A stretch of DNA of 64,000 nucleotides from Symbiodinium natans (GCA_905221605.1 CAJNDS010002148.1:100001-164000); one strand, 5' to 3'. Shown: positions 1 to 11,252, counted from the stretch's first letter. Notes: a model not told the origin generated them from the sequence alone. Translations and numbers: made by a program.

Positions 1-141
1 ACCCCCTAAAACCCTAAACCCCCAAACCCCGAAACCCCCAAACCACCCCAAACCCGAAACCCTGAAGCTTAGGTTTCGCTCAAGTGCTTGCCATAGGCCT
101 GGGATGGCACAACAAAGCCCTCCGATAAGTATTCCCTTAGT

Positions 142-265
142 ACTTGGAGGTGCATGGTACTTAGCAACTACTTATAACTGTACTTATAACCCACTTATCA
201 GCCCCTTAAGTGCCCTAATATGGTTATAAGTACAGTTCTAAGTACAGTCCCATGAACCACCAAGT
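142..265. repeat. Palindromic MITE-like element, copy 1
   Basis: An imperfect palindrome that starts ACTTGGAGGTGCATGG and ends CCATGAACCACCAAGT. The inner arms carry TATAACTGTACTTATAA and its complement. It shares ends and internal motifs with seven other copies in the window (352, 5475, 19973, 22979, 24311, 54187, 59611). It has no coding capacity, and a length of 105-145 bp fits a non-autonomous fold-back element. Confidence 0.75.
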
Positions 266-351
266 ATGATCCTCTTAAACCCAAGAAAGAAACCTCATAA
301 CAAAAATGTCCCAAAGGCCAGTCTCCCCCCCCCCTCGTAATCCCTTATACC

Positions 352-476
352 ACTTGGAGGTTCATGGCACTTAGCAACTGATTTCAACTGTACTTGTAAC
401 TGTACTTATAAGCATGTTAGGGCACTTAGCGATGAATACAGTTATAATTGGTTAATAAGTACCATGAACCTCCAAG
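352..476. repeat. Palindromic MITE-like element, copy 2
   Basis: Starts ACTTGGAGGTTCATGG and ends CCATGAACCTCCAAG, with ACTGTACTTATAA in the left arm and ACAGTTATAATTGG in the right arm. It lies about 90 bp from copy 1, so two elements occupy the first 480 bases. Confidence 0.75.
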
Positions 477-571
477 CAAACAGCCCCCGGCCCGAGAAAC
501 ATCCTCCCAGGGCAGCTCCAAGGCCCCTAAGATCCCTTCACTTCGGAGCTTTTAGGTGAGCCTTAAAGCCC

Positions 572-675
572 TAAACCCTAAACCCTAAACCCTAAACCCT
601 AAACCCGAAACCCTAAACCCTAAACCCTAAACCCTAAACCCTAGCCCTAAACCCCAAACCCTAAACCCGAAGCCC
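572..675. repeat. CCCTAAA array
   Basis: About fourteen CCCTAAA units with minor variants (CCCGAAA, CCCTAGC). The array is bordered by unique sequence on both sides, so it is interstitial. Confidence 0.85.
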
Positions 676-1082
676 CTAAACCCTAAACAACTCAAGGGTC
701 CACGACCTTCGAGTTTACAAGAGGTGCGCCAACTCAAGTCTAGGCCAGAAACATACGACATGAGGGGCTAGGATTCAGGGCTTAAGGTTTAGGATGTGGG
801 GTTTAGTGTTTAAGGGTTAAGGAGGCCTCCAAACCGATGAAAGGCACCTCTTCTCCTGCGGTTTTGATACAAGAAAGATTGGAGCCTTGACCCTTATCTG
901 CTAACCCTTGAAAGCTGCAGACCCCGAACCCCCACAACCCTCTTGTAGAAGGGCACCCTCCTACCCTAAACCCGCAACCCCCCTCCTCAGCCCCCTGAAC
1001 CTTCAACCCTAAACCCGAAACCCTAAACCCTAACCCTAAACCCTAAACCCTAAACCCCAAACCCTAAATCCTAAACCGGCGC

Positions 1083-3021
1083 CTTGCCGTCCCAGGGAAT
1101 TTTCCAGCCGGTCTGTGGCGGCGTTAAGCTCTGGGAGCCATTGTGGGACCACACCTGCAGAGGATGGGTTTAGGGTTTAGGGTTCAGAGGATGGGTTTAG
1201 GGTTTAGGGTTGAAGGTTGAAGGTTTAGGGTTTAGGGTTTGGGGTTTAGGGTTTGGGGTTCAGGGTTCAGGGTTAAGGGTTCAGGGTTTAGGGTTTAGGC
1301 TCAGGGCTTCGGGCTTAGGGTGTGAGCCCAATGCTCCTTGGCTAAGGAAGACGCCTCAGACGATAAAAGGGATCCCTAGTGTGGGCTAAGGTAGATTCCC
1401 TTTCTTAAAGGGGCGTGCGTTGCTAGGTTTGACTCGGAAGGGAGCTTAAGGCTTATGGGGCTTATGAGTTTATAGGGCTGATCGGGCTCCTAGGGTGATT
1501 TCTCTACATGATGGTTGGGGTCCCTTTAGTAGAAGGTGGCCCCTACTATTTGGGGTACCCAAAAAAGGGACCATACTGTAATTAGAGAACTGACCACATG
1601 ACTTAGTGTGTATTGCGTGTTATAGGACTCTTGAGGGCCCTCGTTGGGGGTGGAAGTTAGAGGGCTTGTAGTATTTTGGGCTAGCAGGTTGGGCCCATGC
1701 AGGCCGACTGCGTAAGCTCAGAGGGCTTCGGAGTGTGGTCGCCATAAGGCAGCTGTTGCGCAGACAAGACTCGGTGCGAGATCCGAGCTCCATCCACGCG
1801 CAGACGTGGCCCTTGTAGCCCAGCCAGCAGCCACCCGGCGCTGCCTCGTCACGCCGAACTTCGGCCGTCTTCTCACCGCGCAGGATTCGATCGAGCCAGC
1901 GCTTTGCAAGGTCATGGGGCCAGAGTAGTCTCAGCAGGCATGGCTGCAAGGGAGCTTCGGGTCTTAGGGTCTCTGGGTCTTGCACCTCGGCTTCAGGGTT
2001 CAGGGTTTCGGGTTTTGAGTTTAGGGTTCCCTACACCCTAAACCCAAGGCACTAATGTTAAACTCCTGCGGCCTAAACCCCTCTTAAGGCCGGAAACCCC
2101 TAAGCTCCAAACTGCTTAAGCCCCTCAACTCCACAATGCCTACACCCCACCCCCCCCCCCCCCCCCCCCCCCCGCAAAGAATCTAAACGCCCCTGTAGCC
2201 CTAAACCCTAAACCCTTAGCCCTGAACCCCTGAACCCCAATCCGTAAACCCTAAACCCTAAACCCCTGAACCCCAATCCGTAAACCCTAAACCCTACACC
2301 CTAAAACCTGAGCCCTAACCCCCAAACCCAAACCGCCCAAACCCTAAACCCTACACCCTAAGCCCTAAGCCCTAAACCCTAAACCCTAAACCCTAAACCC
2401 TAACCCCTACCCCCCCCCCCCCCCGGTGCCTGCGTGCCGCCCAGTTTGTTGCCGAACCACCAGCCCTCAAAGTTGGGCCTGGGCCACTCCGAGGAGAAGG
2501 GGTTTGGGAGGTTTGGGGGTTTGGGAGGTTTGGGGCTTTGGGGTTTGGGGTTTTGATGTTTGGGGTTTAGGGTTTGGGGTTTGGGGTTTAGGCTTTTGGG
2601 GTTGAGGGTTTAGGGCTTCGGGTTTAGGGCTTCTTCGGGCTTACGGTTCAAGGTCTGCAACTTCGAGTTCAGAGTCTAGGGCTCTGGGTTCAAGAGTTAC
2701 GGTGTAGGGCTTGGGGTCCATAAAGTACCTTCTGCAAGGCGTGGATCATGGCTCATGGCTTAGGGCTCAAGGCCTTGGATCATGGGGGGGGAGGATGTTC
2801 GCTTGAGGGTTTGGGGTTTAGGGTTTAGGGTTTAGGGTTTAGGGTTTAGGGTTTGGGGTTTGGGGTTTAGGGTTGAGGGCCTTCGGTTCGAGAACCAGTG
2901 GAAAGCCCCCCAAACCCCCTCAACCCCAAAGTGAGGGCGGGGCCCGTCTCGGTTGTCCCAGTAGTACATGAAGACATCTATGGCCTCTGGTCGGCCATCG
3001 CCGACCTGGCCGGTCACAAAG
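1083..3021 (-). CDS. Three-exon gene fragment (YYWDNRDGP / GWWFGNKLGG protein)
   Basis: Minus-strand exons 3021-2944, 2478-2430 and 1154-1083 join in phase. Exon 1 ends in FMYYWDNRDG with a split codon (gacgg) before a GC donor. Exon 2 follows CAG and completes DGPNFEGWWFGNKLGGTQ. Exon 3 follows CTGCAG and reads VWSHNGSQSLTPPQTGWK, then IPWDGK up to another GC donor. Exon lengths of 78, 49 and 72 nt preserve phases 2 and 0. The joined peptide resembles a tryptophan-rich module (YYWD..DGP..GWWFG..VGG.QVW) that I associate with dinoflagellate proteins; I know no biochemical function for it. The introns are full of telomere-like heptamers; the second starts with a G-run plus TTTAGGG and ends with CCCTAAA repeats. 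Upstream and downstream exons were not resolved. An ASCH-like open segment lies inside the second intron on the same strand. Confidence 0.72.
1690..1932 (-). CDS. ASCH-domain-like exon or fragment
   Basis: The open minus-strand frame contains LAKRWLDRILRGEKTAEVRR followed by CWLGYKGHVCAWMELG. This matches the start of ASCH domains (a hydrophobic helix, then a (W/K)xxxIxxGxKTxExR core and a Gly-rich strand), a beta-barrel fold linked to RNA binding. The ATG at 1985 lies in heptamer-like flanking sequence, so the real exon is probably shorter. It sits inside an intron of the three-exon chain on the same strand. It could be an exon of a nested gene, an alternative exon or a degraded copy. Confidence 0.4.
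2140..2173. repeat. Poly-C tract
   Basis: A cytosine run of more than 25 bases, broken by one A near its left end, lies within CCCTAAA-rich sequence. Similar shorter C-runs occur at 2410-2424 and 7706-7718. Length may be unreliable because of sequencing error in homopolymers. Confidence 0.8.
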
Positions 3022-5474
3022 CTTCGGGCTTTAGGGTTGAGGGTTTTAGGGTTTGGGTGTGTAGGGTTTAGCGTTTGGGGTTTGGGGTTTAGGGTTTAGG
3101 GTTAGGGTGGAGGGTTTTACGGTTTGGGTGTGTAAGTGTGTAGGGTTTCGGTTTAATTTGAGACTAGGGGTTACATTACCGGTGGTCGTAGATTGTTGGT
3201 GGCAGGCACAATCCGAAAAGCTTGGGGGAAGCCGTCCAGGGTTGAGGGTTCAGGGTTTAGGGGTTAGAGCTTTGTGTACGAACCCCAAGCTCAGTGCCCA
3301 AAATGTCCATACTACCCTCAATCCCCAAACTCAGCACAAGAAACCATGCCGACCAACCTTTGTTTCAAATGCTCGGCGCTGAAAAAAGTCCCAGTGACAT
3401 CCGATACACCCCAAGCCTCTCACTGCTAACCCCCTTTGAACCCGCACCCTAAACCCCAAACCCTCAATCCTAAACCCAAACTCCCTAAACCCCTGAAGCC
3501 CCAACACCCTGGACCCCTAGACCCTAAACCCCCAAAACCCTTCCTTCAACCCTCAACCCGCAACCTAAACCCTAAACCCCTAAACCCTTCAACCCTCTAC
3601 CCTCAACCCTCAACCCTAGACCCGAACTCCCGTTTGCTTCTCTGGGTGTCTGCTTGGCTGTTGCCACGGGGAGGCGTCCTTTGGGCGACCTCCCCCGCAA
3701 AGCTACCACCAAGGACCCCGTCCAGCCGGGCGTGCACCCAAAGGTCTGGTTAGGGTTTAGGGTTTGGAGTTTTGGGTTTAGGGTTTGGGCTTTAGGGTTT
3801 GGGGTTTAGGGTTTGGGGTTTGGGGTTTGGGGTTTGGGGTTTGGGGTTTAGGGTTTAGGGTTTAGGGGGGTTGAGGGGTTCCCTCAAATCCTGAAGCGTT
3901 ATGGCCCAAAAAACCCGAGATCTCTCTTGGGATACACGCCAGGGCCGTAAGTGACTGCCTTTGCAGCCACCAGCCCAGATCTACGGACAAAATCTGCCAC
4001 AGCCGCAGCCGCCCACCCCCTCTTGAAGCTACAGTGCAAGGCTTTGGGCTTAGGGGAACTTCCTAAACCTCTAAACCCTAAACTGCCCTAAACCCTAAGC
4101 CCTAAACCCTAAAGCCTAAACCCTAAACCCTAAACCCTAAACCCCCGAAAGATCCAACATCTAGAGCCCCTCCAAGCCGCAGCTTCTGTTCATCCGGGCC
4201 CCATACCATTCTCACAAGTGTTGAGAAGGGACACAAAAAGGACATAAGCATAAGCATTTTTATAGGAACATCCCCACCTTATTGGGTTTCATGATAAGGG
4301 GGTTTATATGGGAGATCCCTATCCTAATTTTTGCTTATGTGCTTTTCTGGGGCCCTAGTTGAAGCCTGAAAGACACTTTGCACGGAGACTACGAACAAGT
4401 TGTATTGAAAACCCTTTGCATATTATGATCCTCTTGAACCCAATAAGGGAGAAATCTACATGTCCAAAGGGGGCCTCCTGGTTGCATTTTTTTACCTGTT
4501 AGGCGCCATCGTCACCCTTTGACAATCCCTCAAGCACCGGTTGTTCAGAGTCAGAGTCTAGGAGTAGTTTTATGGGCCCTTGCTAGGGTCCGTTACCTCC
4601 ATTAAAGGGTTCCGAAATATGGGCCCTTGGGTTGTATAGGGTATACAAGGGGTATTGGAGGGTCCCCGTTCAAAGACCCATAGTGAGGGCCCATACTAAG
4701 GGACCTACCCTGAGAGAGAGCCTAAAGCCTAGACCCTATGGCCTCAGGGATTCTGTAGGGGTTGCGCTGCTCCAAAGACGCTAACAGTTTCTTGCTCCAC
4801 TACTAAGGATGAAGAAGGCCACAAGCAGGACGCTGTGTGGTTTGAAGTTTGGGGTTCCGCGGTCACCAACCTTATAACGTGGCCGGCGCGCGAACAGCGG
4901 AAGCTACCACCCCTGCTGTGGCTTTGCCCGCAGCCGAGGTTCCTGAAGCTAAGATGTGGTTGGAATGTCCAGGTGCAGGATTTCAGACTGTGGATTTTAA
5001 AGTCCGGCCGGGGTAGTGTCAAGGAAGGTGGCACCCACTCAGGTGATGTACTTAAACAGGGGCATTCCACGAGCATGCAGATGACCTCACCCAAATGCCG
5101 CCCGAACCCGCGAACCTTAACTATGTATACCTGTCAGATATTTCCCAAATACTGCTTAGAACCAGCGTTCTATACTTCAACGATTGGAAAATAGGAAGCT
5201 GTGTCAAAGTTGGCACCCAGTCAAGGGTTTAGATTTTAGTCTTCAGCGGAATCTTCCGCATCCTCACACTCCGTTTCGATATCTGGGTGGTTGTCAAAAT
5301 GATGGTCTCTTTTTCGGATCCCTACTGTAATACGGCACCTAGTATTTAGGGTATCCCAAAAGGGATCACAATTTTGACCAACACCCAATGGGACGCCGCC
5401 TCCTCACCGGTTAAAGCGCTGGGTGTCTCGGAAAAGGATCGGCGTTGACGAGCCCTCACCTCGAGAAAGACCCT
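3022..5474. other. Heptamer-rich sequence, no gene assembled
   Basis: Heptamer-rich sequence with two GC-rich islands that may be exons (3640-3745 and 3960-4035). Several frames of each are open and no phase-consistent junction was found. 4190-4740 is AT-richer and holds diverged copies of a repeat with GGGCCCATA and GAACCC motifs that recurs near 6010, 7880 and 13130. Open frames on both strands at 4744-5194 show no recognisable domain. Confidence 0.5.
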
Positions 5475-5596
5475 ACTTGGAGGTTCATGGGTACGTATAA
5501 CCCCTATTATAAATCTGCTTGTAACCTACTTAGGGGACTTGGGGGGCTTATAAGTACAGTTACAATTGGGCTTAGAAGTACCCTGAACCTGCAAGT
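5475..5596. repeat. Palindromic MITE-like element, copy 3
   Basis: Begins ACTTGGAGGTTCATGG and ends CCTGAACCTGCAAGT. The internal TATAAGTACAGTTACAATT matches the other copies. The left arm is more diverged (GTACGTATAACCCC). Confidence 0.7.
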
Positions 5597-5888
5597 AGAC
5601 CACCCTCCACCTCAAAACTACCACCAACTCGCAGGGCGGGTTCCCAAACAGCCGATGTAGGGAGGGGCACTGACATCATGCATCCTCTCCATCGCTAACG
5701 CCCTTGAACTCTGAACCCTGGAACCCTGAACCCTAACACGCTGTACCCTAAAACCCTGGACCCGAAACCCCTCAAGCCGAACACCCCACCCCAAACCCTG
5801 ACCTTCAAACCCTTCAAACCCTAAGCCCAAAAGGGTATATAAGGGACCACGTAACTACCTTAAGACCCTAAACCCTAAACCTTCAACC

Positions 5889-6000
5889 GTGTTGGAAGAC
5901 CTGAGTAGTTCCTCCCAGTCTAAGTGAAGTTGCATGGTCCAATCATGTTGGAAGACCTGAGTAGTTCCCCTCAGTCTAGGTGAAGTTATATGGTCCTTTT
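5889..6000. repeat. 56-bp tandem duplication
   Basis: Two head-to-tail copies of a 56-bp unit that contains GTTGGAAGACCTGAGTAGTT (starting at 5891 and 5947). They differ at a few positions such as CTCCCAGTCTAAG versus CCCTCAGTCTAGG. Confidence 0.8.
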
Positions 6001-6829
6001 TGAAGGGTTCTGAAGTATGGGCCCTCGAACCTATATAAATTAGATAAGGGGTACATAGAGGGGCCTCCCAAGGTCGAGCCCTAAATCCTAAACCCCAAAC
6101 CCTAAACCCTACCCCCCAAACACCAAAAAGGTAAAAAGGGACCACGCAGCTACCCTCAGACTTAGGGGACTTGGGCGGCTCACTGTTTTTCGAGGCTTCA
6201 GGGCGTTCGGGTACCTGGGACTTAAGGTTCCGGGCTTGGGAGCTGAGGGTTTAGGGCTTTAGGGTTTCAGGGTTCTGGGGTTTATGGGGCTTAGAGATGA
6301 AACTCTGAGGTCTTTCTGGGTTTTGGGGTTTTGGGGTTTTGGGTTTTGTGGCTTTGGGGCTTTGTGGCTTTGGGGTTTTGGGGGTTTGGGTGTTAGGGTT
6401 GTGGGGTTTGGGACTGAAGGTCTGGGCCTTTCGGGCCGCGGGGATGTTCGGACCTCAGCTAAGCCCCAACCCCTGAGCCCTAAAACTCGCCCTAAACCCT
6501 AAACCCTAAACCCTAAACCCTGAACCCTAAACCCCTGGGCCCCAAAACTCCCCAAAGCGCTCTCTCGGCACCGCACTGCAGAATCCGCCGTTGGGGGTTT
6601 GTGCCATCATGGCGTGGTGCGCCACGTGCCTTTCGGGGCGCAGGGGCTTGGGGTTTAGGGTTTAGGGTTCTTAGGGTTTAGGGTTTTTAAGGTTTAGGGT
6701 TTTTAGGGTTTAGGGTTTCTAGGGTTTAGGGTTTAGGGTTTAGGATCTAGGGTTTAGGGTTTAGGGTTAGGGTTTGGGGCTTAGGGTTTTGGGGCTTAGG
6801 GTTTTAGGGCTTGGGGTTTCCGGGCCTAG

Positions 6830-6996
6830 GGTTACTGCGTTCATGGTATCAGAGGTCTTCTGGGAGGTGCTGGGTCTCTTCGCCACGGCGTGGGCAGGTG
6901 AAAAGGGAAATCCCGAAACCCTTAACCCTAAACCCTAAACCCTATGAGGCAGAGGCTTTGGCAAAGCATAAGCGGCTTGCGGGTCACATGCCTTGA
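6830..6996 (+). CDS. Last two exons of a plus-strand gene
   Basis: Exon 6830-6897 follows CCTAG and reads VTAFMVSEVFWEVLGLFATA, then WA, ending one base into a codon at a GTGAAA donor. Exon 6953-6996 follows GAGGCAG and reads EALAKHKRLAGHMP before a TGA at 6994-6996. Joining them completes a Glu codon and keeps the frame. The hydrophobic first exon could be a membrane helix. The 55-nt intron has CCCTAAA repeats at its 3' end only. Upstream exons are unresolved; the island at 6575-6650 is open in all three plus frames. The gene ends 15 bp from the stop of a minus-strand open frame, so the two would be convergent. Confidence 0.55.
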
Positions 6997-7010
6997 AGGG
7001 TCTCAAGCGC

Positions 7011-7415
7011 TCATTCTGGATTTGGCAGTGTGGGCCGGAGGATGAAGCCCTCGGTATTCCTACGGTTACTACGGACAGATGCCAGGCGCCGGCCCTGGTG
7101 AGCTTCAACTAGCCCCCGATGCAGCTGACTCTCGCTGAGGCTTCGCAGAGACTCGGTGCCCATAGCCATAGAAAACCTGGGGTCGGCTGTGCGCTGTCTC
7201 GTCGTGATACCATCAAAGAAGAGCACGGGGGAGCCACCCGGCGGCATACGGCTGCTGCACATGATCGAGGCAACTAGCGACTTCCCCAAGTCCCGACTCG
7301 GAACCGTTAAGAAACTGCCGCGCCAACCCCCGAGTGATAACATGGAGCAGATCTGGAACCAGTTTACTAGAACAACCCCTAAACCCCAAGGACTTAAACC
7401 ACCCTTAAACCCCAA
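7011..7415 (-). CDS. Possible terminal exon, unknown protein
   Basis: A minus-strand frame stays open over a unique segment free of heptamers and ends at a stop at 7011-7013. It contains peptides such as PSRDLGKSLVASIMCSSRMP and PGGSPVLFFDGITTRQRTA with unbiased composition. I recognise no family. The opposite strand is also open across most of it, so strand choice is uncertain. The terminal stop close to the end of the plus-strand gene favours convergent 3' ends. Confidence 0.35.
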   Translation of the reverse strand: MGFKGGLSPWGLGVVLVNWFQICSMLSLGGWRGSFLTVPSRDLGKSLVASIMCSSRMPPGGSPVLFFDGITTRQRTADPRFSMAMGTESLRSLSESQLHRGLVEAHQGRRLASVRSNRRNTEGFILRPTLPNPE

Positions 7416-7574
7416 ATCCTAAACCCCACGACCTTCTAGGGTTTAGGGTCTAGGGTTTGGGTGAGATTTAGGGTTTAGGGCAACGTTTGGGGGCTGATGA
7501 CGTCAAAGCCCACAACCTCCAAAGACTCAGGGTTCTTGGGCCCAAGCTCCCTCAAACCCATCTCCACCGAAGAC

Positions 7575-7680
7575 TTTGAACCTTAGGGAAGCTTGGGGAA
7601 GCTTAGGGAAGCTTAGGGAAGCTTAGGGACGCTTAGGGAAGCTTAGGGAGGCTTAGGGAGGCTTAAGGAGTTGTGGGGAG
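7575..7680. repeat. 10-bp minisatellite GCTTAGGGAA
   Basis: About ten copies of a decamer GCTTAGGGAA, with variants GGCTTAGGGA and GCTTAGGGAC. It looks like an expanded off-register relative of the TTTAGGG heptamer. Confidence 0.85.
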
Positions 7681-8086
7681 TACTAGGGAACCTTGGGTTG
7701 CGTACCCCCCCCCCCCCCTTGTAAGCCCCCCTCCCATAAGGACCCTATGAGAGTAGGATTCCTATTGACACTGAAAACTGCGTAGGCTTTTGGAGTCTAG
7801 GGTTTCTTTACACACCTCAAACCCTGAAACCCTAAACCCTTGACCCTGAAACCCTGTGCCATATAAATACCTGGGGCCCATACTTCAGAACCCTTGAAAG
7901 AAGGTAAGGGACCATATTAAGGGACCACGTACCTTCCCCTTAGAAAACCCTAAACCCTCGAACCCTGAAACCCTAAACCCTAAACCCTGAAACCCCCATG
8001 CCTCAGGGGCTTGTTGAGCCATTGGCGGCCGGCACGCGTTGCTGTAGGTGACGTCTGGTGGCAGGGCTTGCAGGCTGAGGCTGAGG

Positions 8087-8286
8087 GCGTTTAGGGTTTA
8101 GGGTTTAGGGTTTAGGGTTTAGGGTTTAGGGTTTAGGGTTTAGGGTTTAGGGTTTAGGGTTTAGGGTTTAGGGTTGTAGGTTTAGGGTTTAGGGTTTAGG
8201 GTTTAGGGTTTAATTAGGGTTTAGGGTTTAGGGTTTAGGGTTTAGGGTTTAGGGTTTAGGGTTTAGGGTTTAGGGTTTAGGGTTTA
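8087..8286. repeat. Longest TTTAGGG array
   Basis: About 28 nearly perfect TTTAGGG units, interrupted once by GTTGTAGG and once by TTTAATTAGGG. It lies immediately right of a coding-like island at 8005-8085 (minus-strand frame with LQALPPDVTYSNACRPP). Confidence 0.9.
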
Positions 8287-8565
8287 AGGCCTCGGGCTTC
8301 CAAGAGCTCAACCAACGTGTGTGCGCCAAGGTCTGCACTACGCGAAAGCCTTGCCGGGCGGGGGCATTTTGAGCCTGAGACTCCAAGAGCCTTGATATTC
8401 TGGGGGGGGGGTTCTCTGCAAGGCTTCTTGCAATCGGAGCCTCTACAGAGCCCCACCCCCCAAGGACGCAAACCCCGTAAACCTTAAACCCTAAACCCTA
8501 AACCCTAAACCCTAAACCCTAAACCCTACTCAACCCCCGCCCCCACATCCCGGAGCCCCCTGAAC

Positions 8566-10691
8566 TCTTTCGTTCCGCGCGGCCTCCAGGGCCAGCTTCT
8601 CCTTGCTCACCCAGACCAGCTTGGAGGAGTCACCTGCAAGTTTAGGGTTTAGGGTTTAGGGTTGAGGGTTTAGAGGGTTTAGGGTTTAGGGTTTAGGGTT
8701 CGTTTAGGGTTTGTTTAGGGTTTGGGGTTTGGGGTTTACAGTTGAGGGTTTAAGGTTAGGGCTTAGGGCTTAGGGTTTATTGTTAGAGGTGGGTGTGTGT
8801 GTGTGTATGGTCATTTCTCAAGATTATGACCTCGTTTTGGGTACCCTACATATTAGGGGCCACCTCACAATAGTAGCCCCAAAAGGGGGCCGAATTAGAG
8901 AATCCCCCATATGGTTTATTCTACACATTGGTGAGTGTATAGGTGTCCTTTTGGGAGTGGCTTCGTCGTGTGCTTTAGATTTTCGCTTCTTGCTCGGACA
9001 GCTCTTCGGAGACTCCAGGGATACGAGGAATATAAGCCTTCCTTCCCCCTCTGTGATCATTGAGCAGGCGAGCTCAGGCGCCCCGAACTGCCCGAAAACC
9101 GAAAAAGGCCGAGGACAGCTCCAGGATCTAGGGCTTAGGATCGGGTAGCTGAGGTACCCAGGCCCTCAACATGCAAACTGGCCTTTCGTACCACCCCTAA
9201 CCCCTAACCCCTAAACCCTAAACCCTAAACCCTAAACCCTAAACCCTAAACCCTAAACCCTAAACCCTAAACCCCTCCTTGGGTGGGACGTTGAAGGCAG
9301 CCGGCCTGCATCCTCTCTGGGATAGAGGCGCACGAGGAGCTGGCCGTGCGGGCCGGGTTCAGACTCCACGACTTCTCCGAAGGTCCTTCCGTGGGGTTTA
9401 GGGTTTAGGGTTTAGGGTTTAGGGTTTAGGGTTTAGGGTTTAGGGTTTAGGGTTTAGGGTTTGGGGTTTGGGGTTTAGGGTTTAGGGTTTAGGGTTTAGG
9501 GTTTGGGGTCTTTTGGGTTCAGGGTTTAGGGTTTGGGGTCTTTTGGGTTCAGGGTTTAGGGTCTAGGGGTTTAGCTGTTTAGGGTTTCGGGTTTAGGGTT
9601 TAGGGTTTAGGGTTCATGGTTGAGTAGCCTCTCTACTATAGAGTGGGAGCTCGAGGAGCTTCGACGCTAAGGGCTGTTGGGCGCTTAAGGGGCCAGAATC
9701 TTCGGGTGTAAAGTTTAGGGCTTGCAGCTAGATCGGGCTTGGTTGAAGGGGGTTTAAGGTAAGCGTTCAGGGAAATTGGGTTGCAGAGGTTCGACTCTTC
9801 TGGGCATAAGGTTGCCAGTTTTTGTGGTTTTGATGGCTTGGAGAGGAGCTTCGTTCGCAGCATTAGGCTTTCGGGTTTGGGAGGTCTAAGGTTTTGGGTT
9901 TTTGCGCTTGTGGGGAGAAGGGTTTAGCTGAGACTCAACCCTGAAGCCCTGAAAGCACCGGGAAAAAGCATCATCGGCTGAGACTTGACCCCAAAGCACC
10001 AATCCTGAAGCCCTAAAAGCACCGGTAAAACGCATCGCCTTCTCGAAGCCAAAGGAGCATACCAACCCCAAACCCTCAACCCTGAACCGCAAAGCCCTAA
10101 ACCCTAAACCCTAAACCCTAAACCCTAAACCCTAAACCCCCCACCCTAAACCCCCCAAAACCCTAAGCTCCCGAAACTCGAAACTCGCCCGTCCCGTTGA
10201 ACTCCGCGCGGCTCCGTAGCTTCGAGACGCGCACGGGGGAGCCTGGCGACAAGGGCCCGGGAGGGCGCTCTCCCGCGTTGGAGTTTGAAGGTAGACCCTA
10301 AACCCTAAACCCTAAACCCTAAACCCTAAACCCTAAATCCCAAAGCCCTAAACCCTAAACCCTAAACCCTAAACCCCTAAACCCTAAACCCCTAAACCCG
10401 AAACCCTGTTGGGCACAGGGTTGAGGCTTTCGTCTTCATTTTAGGAGTTTGGGCTGTACCTGAGGGGTTGGAACCCCCTAAACGACGCCCTTCCTAAACC
10501 CCCCCCAAACCCCAATGAAAACCCCCAAGCCCCTCTAACAACACTAAACCCAAAACCCAAAACCCTAACCCCGAAGCCCGAAACCCCTAACCCTAAACCC
10601 TAAACCCGAAACCCTAAACCCTAAACCCTATTTTAGGCCCCCCTGGCCGGGGCTGAAAGCATCGTCCGCGAAGCCAGGCATCGAGCTGGAC
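8566..10691 (-). CDS. Four-exon chain with an R.EFNG..G.VV module
   Basis: Minus-strand exons 10691-10648, 10242-10185, 9385-9306 and 8633-8566 (44, 58, 80 and 68 nt) join in phases 1, 2 and 1 with CAG or AAG acceptors and GC, GT, GC and GT donors. The joined peptide reads SMPGFADDAFSPGSPVRVSK, LRSRAEFNGTGETFGEVVES, EPGPHGQLLVRLYPREDAGD, SSKLVWVSKEKLALEAARNE. The core VRV..LRSR.EFNG..G.V......LLVRL is like small SH3-type barrel modules (LxxRxELNGxxGxV...RYxVRL...L.L...NL) common in alveolate proteins; that assignment is by eye. The introns at 10184-9386 and 9305-8634 both begin with TTTAGGG-type and end with CCCTAAA-type repeats. The chain is incomplete at both ends. Confidence 0.7.
9394..9620. 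repeat. TTTAGGG array
   Basis: More than 25 heptamers with variants (TTTGGGG, a repeated 24-bp patch with GGTCTTTTGGGTTCAGGG). It forms the 3' side of the island holding exon 9385-9306. In the gene's sense the array is the CCCTAAA-bearing end of the preceding intron. Confidence 0.85.
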
Positions 10692-11015
10692 CTTGGGGGA
10701 GACATAGGGTTTAGGGTTTAGGGTTTAGGGTTTAGGGTTTAGGGTTTAGGGTTTAGGGTTTAGGGTTTAGGGTTTAGGGTCCCTGAGGTCAAAAGCCCTA
10801 AACTCCTACGTCCTGTCAAGTTCCTAAGTTCGTACTTCCCACAAGCCCTAACCCCTACCCTCCGAAAACCCTCAACTTCGTTGAGTCAACGTAGAGTTTA
10901 GGGTTTAGGGTTATCGACCCTACACCCTAAATCCTAGACCCTAAACCCTAAACCTACACCCTACACCCTAAACCCCACACCCTGCACCCTACATCCTAAA
11001 CCCTGATCCCCAGAC

Positions 11016-11252
11016 CCTGCGGCAGAAGTGGCCGGGGCAGAACGGGCAGCGCTCCGACGTGAGCAGAACGAGGCCTGGCACCATCCGCGGTGCTTGAGCT
11101 GATAAAAAAGACCCTAAGACCTAAACCCCAAAACCTAAACCCTAAGAACTAAACCCTAAACCCTAATAACAAAAGTTGCGGTGCTTGAGCTGATAAGGAA
11201 TTGTTTAGCACTCTCCCGAAATGTTGGGACGAACGCAGACGTGAGGCACTGG
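11016..11252 (-). CDS. Two exons around an intron flanked by a 19-bp direct repeat
   Basis: In the minus sense the frame from about 11252 reads SQHFGRVLNNSLSAQAP. It then meets a 91-nt heptamer-bearing insert and resumes as RMVPGLVLLTSERCPFCPGH plus FCR. The same 19 bases (positions 11087-11105 and 11178-11196) flank the insert, so removing one copy plus the insert restores the frame. The exact splice point cannot be fixed inside the repeat, and no GT/GC-AG pair fits. CPFCPGHFC is a potential zinc-binding cluster. It probably lies upstream of the chain ending at 8566, but the phases do not match directly, so an exon may be missing between them. Confidence 0.5.

Noticed and set aside
1-700. 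True chromosome end (telomere) at the start of the window
   Set aside because: The blocks are short, degenerate, mixed with MITEs and unique sequence, and change orientation repeatedly further in.
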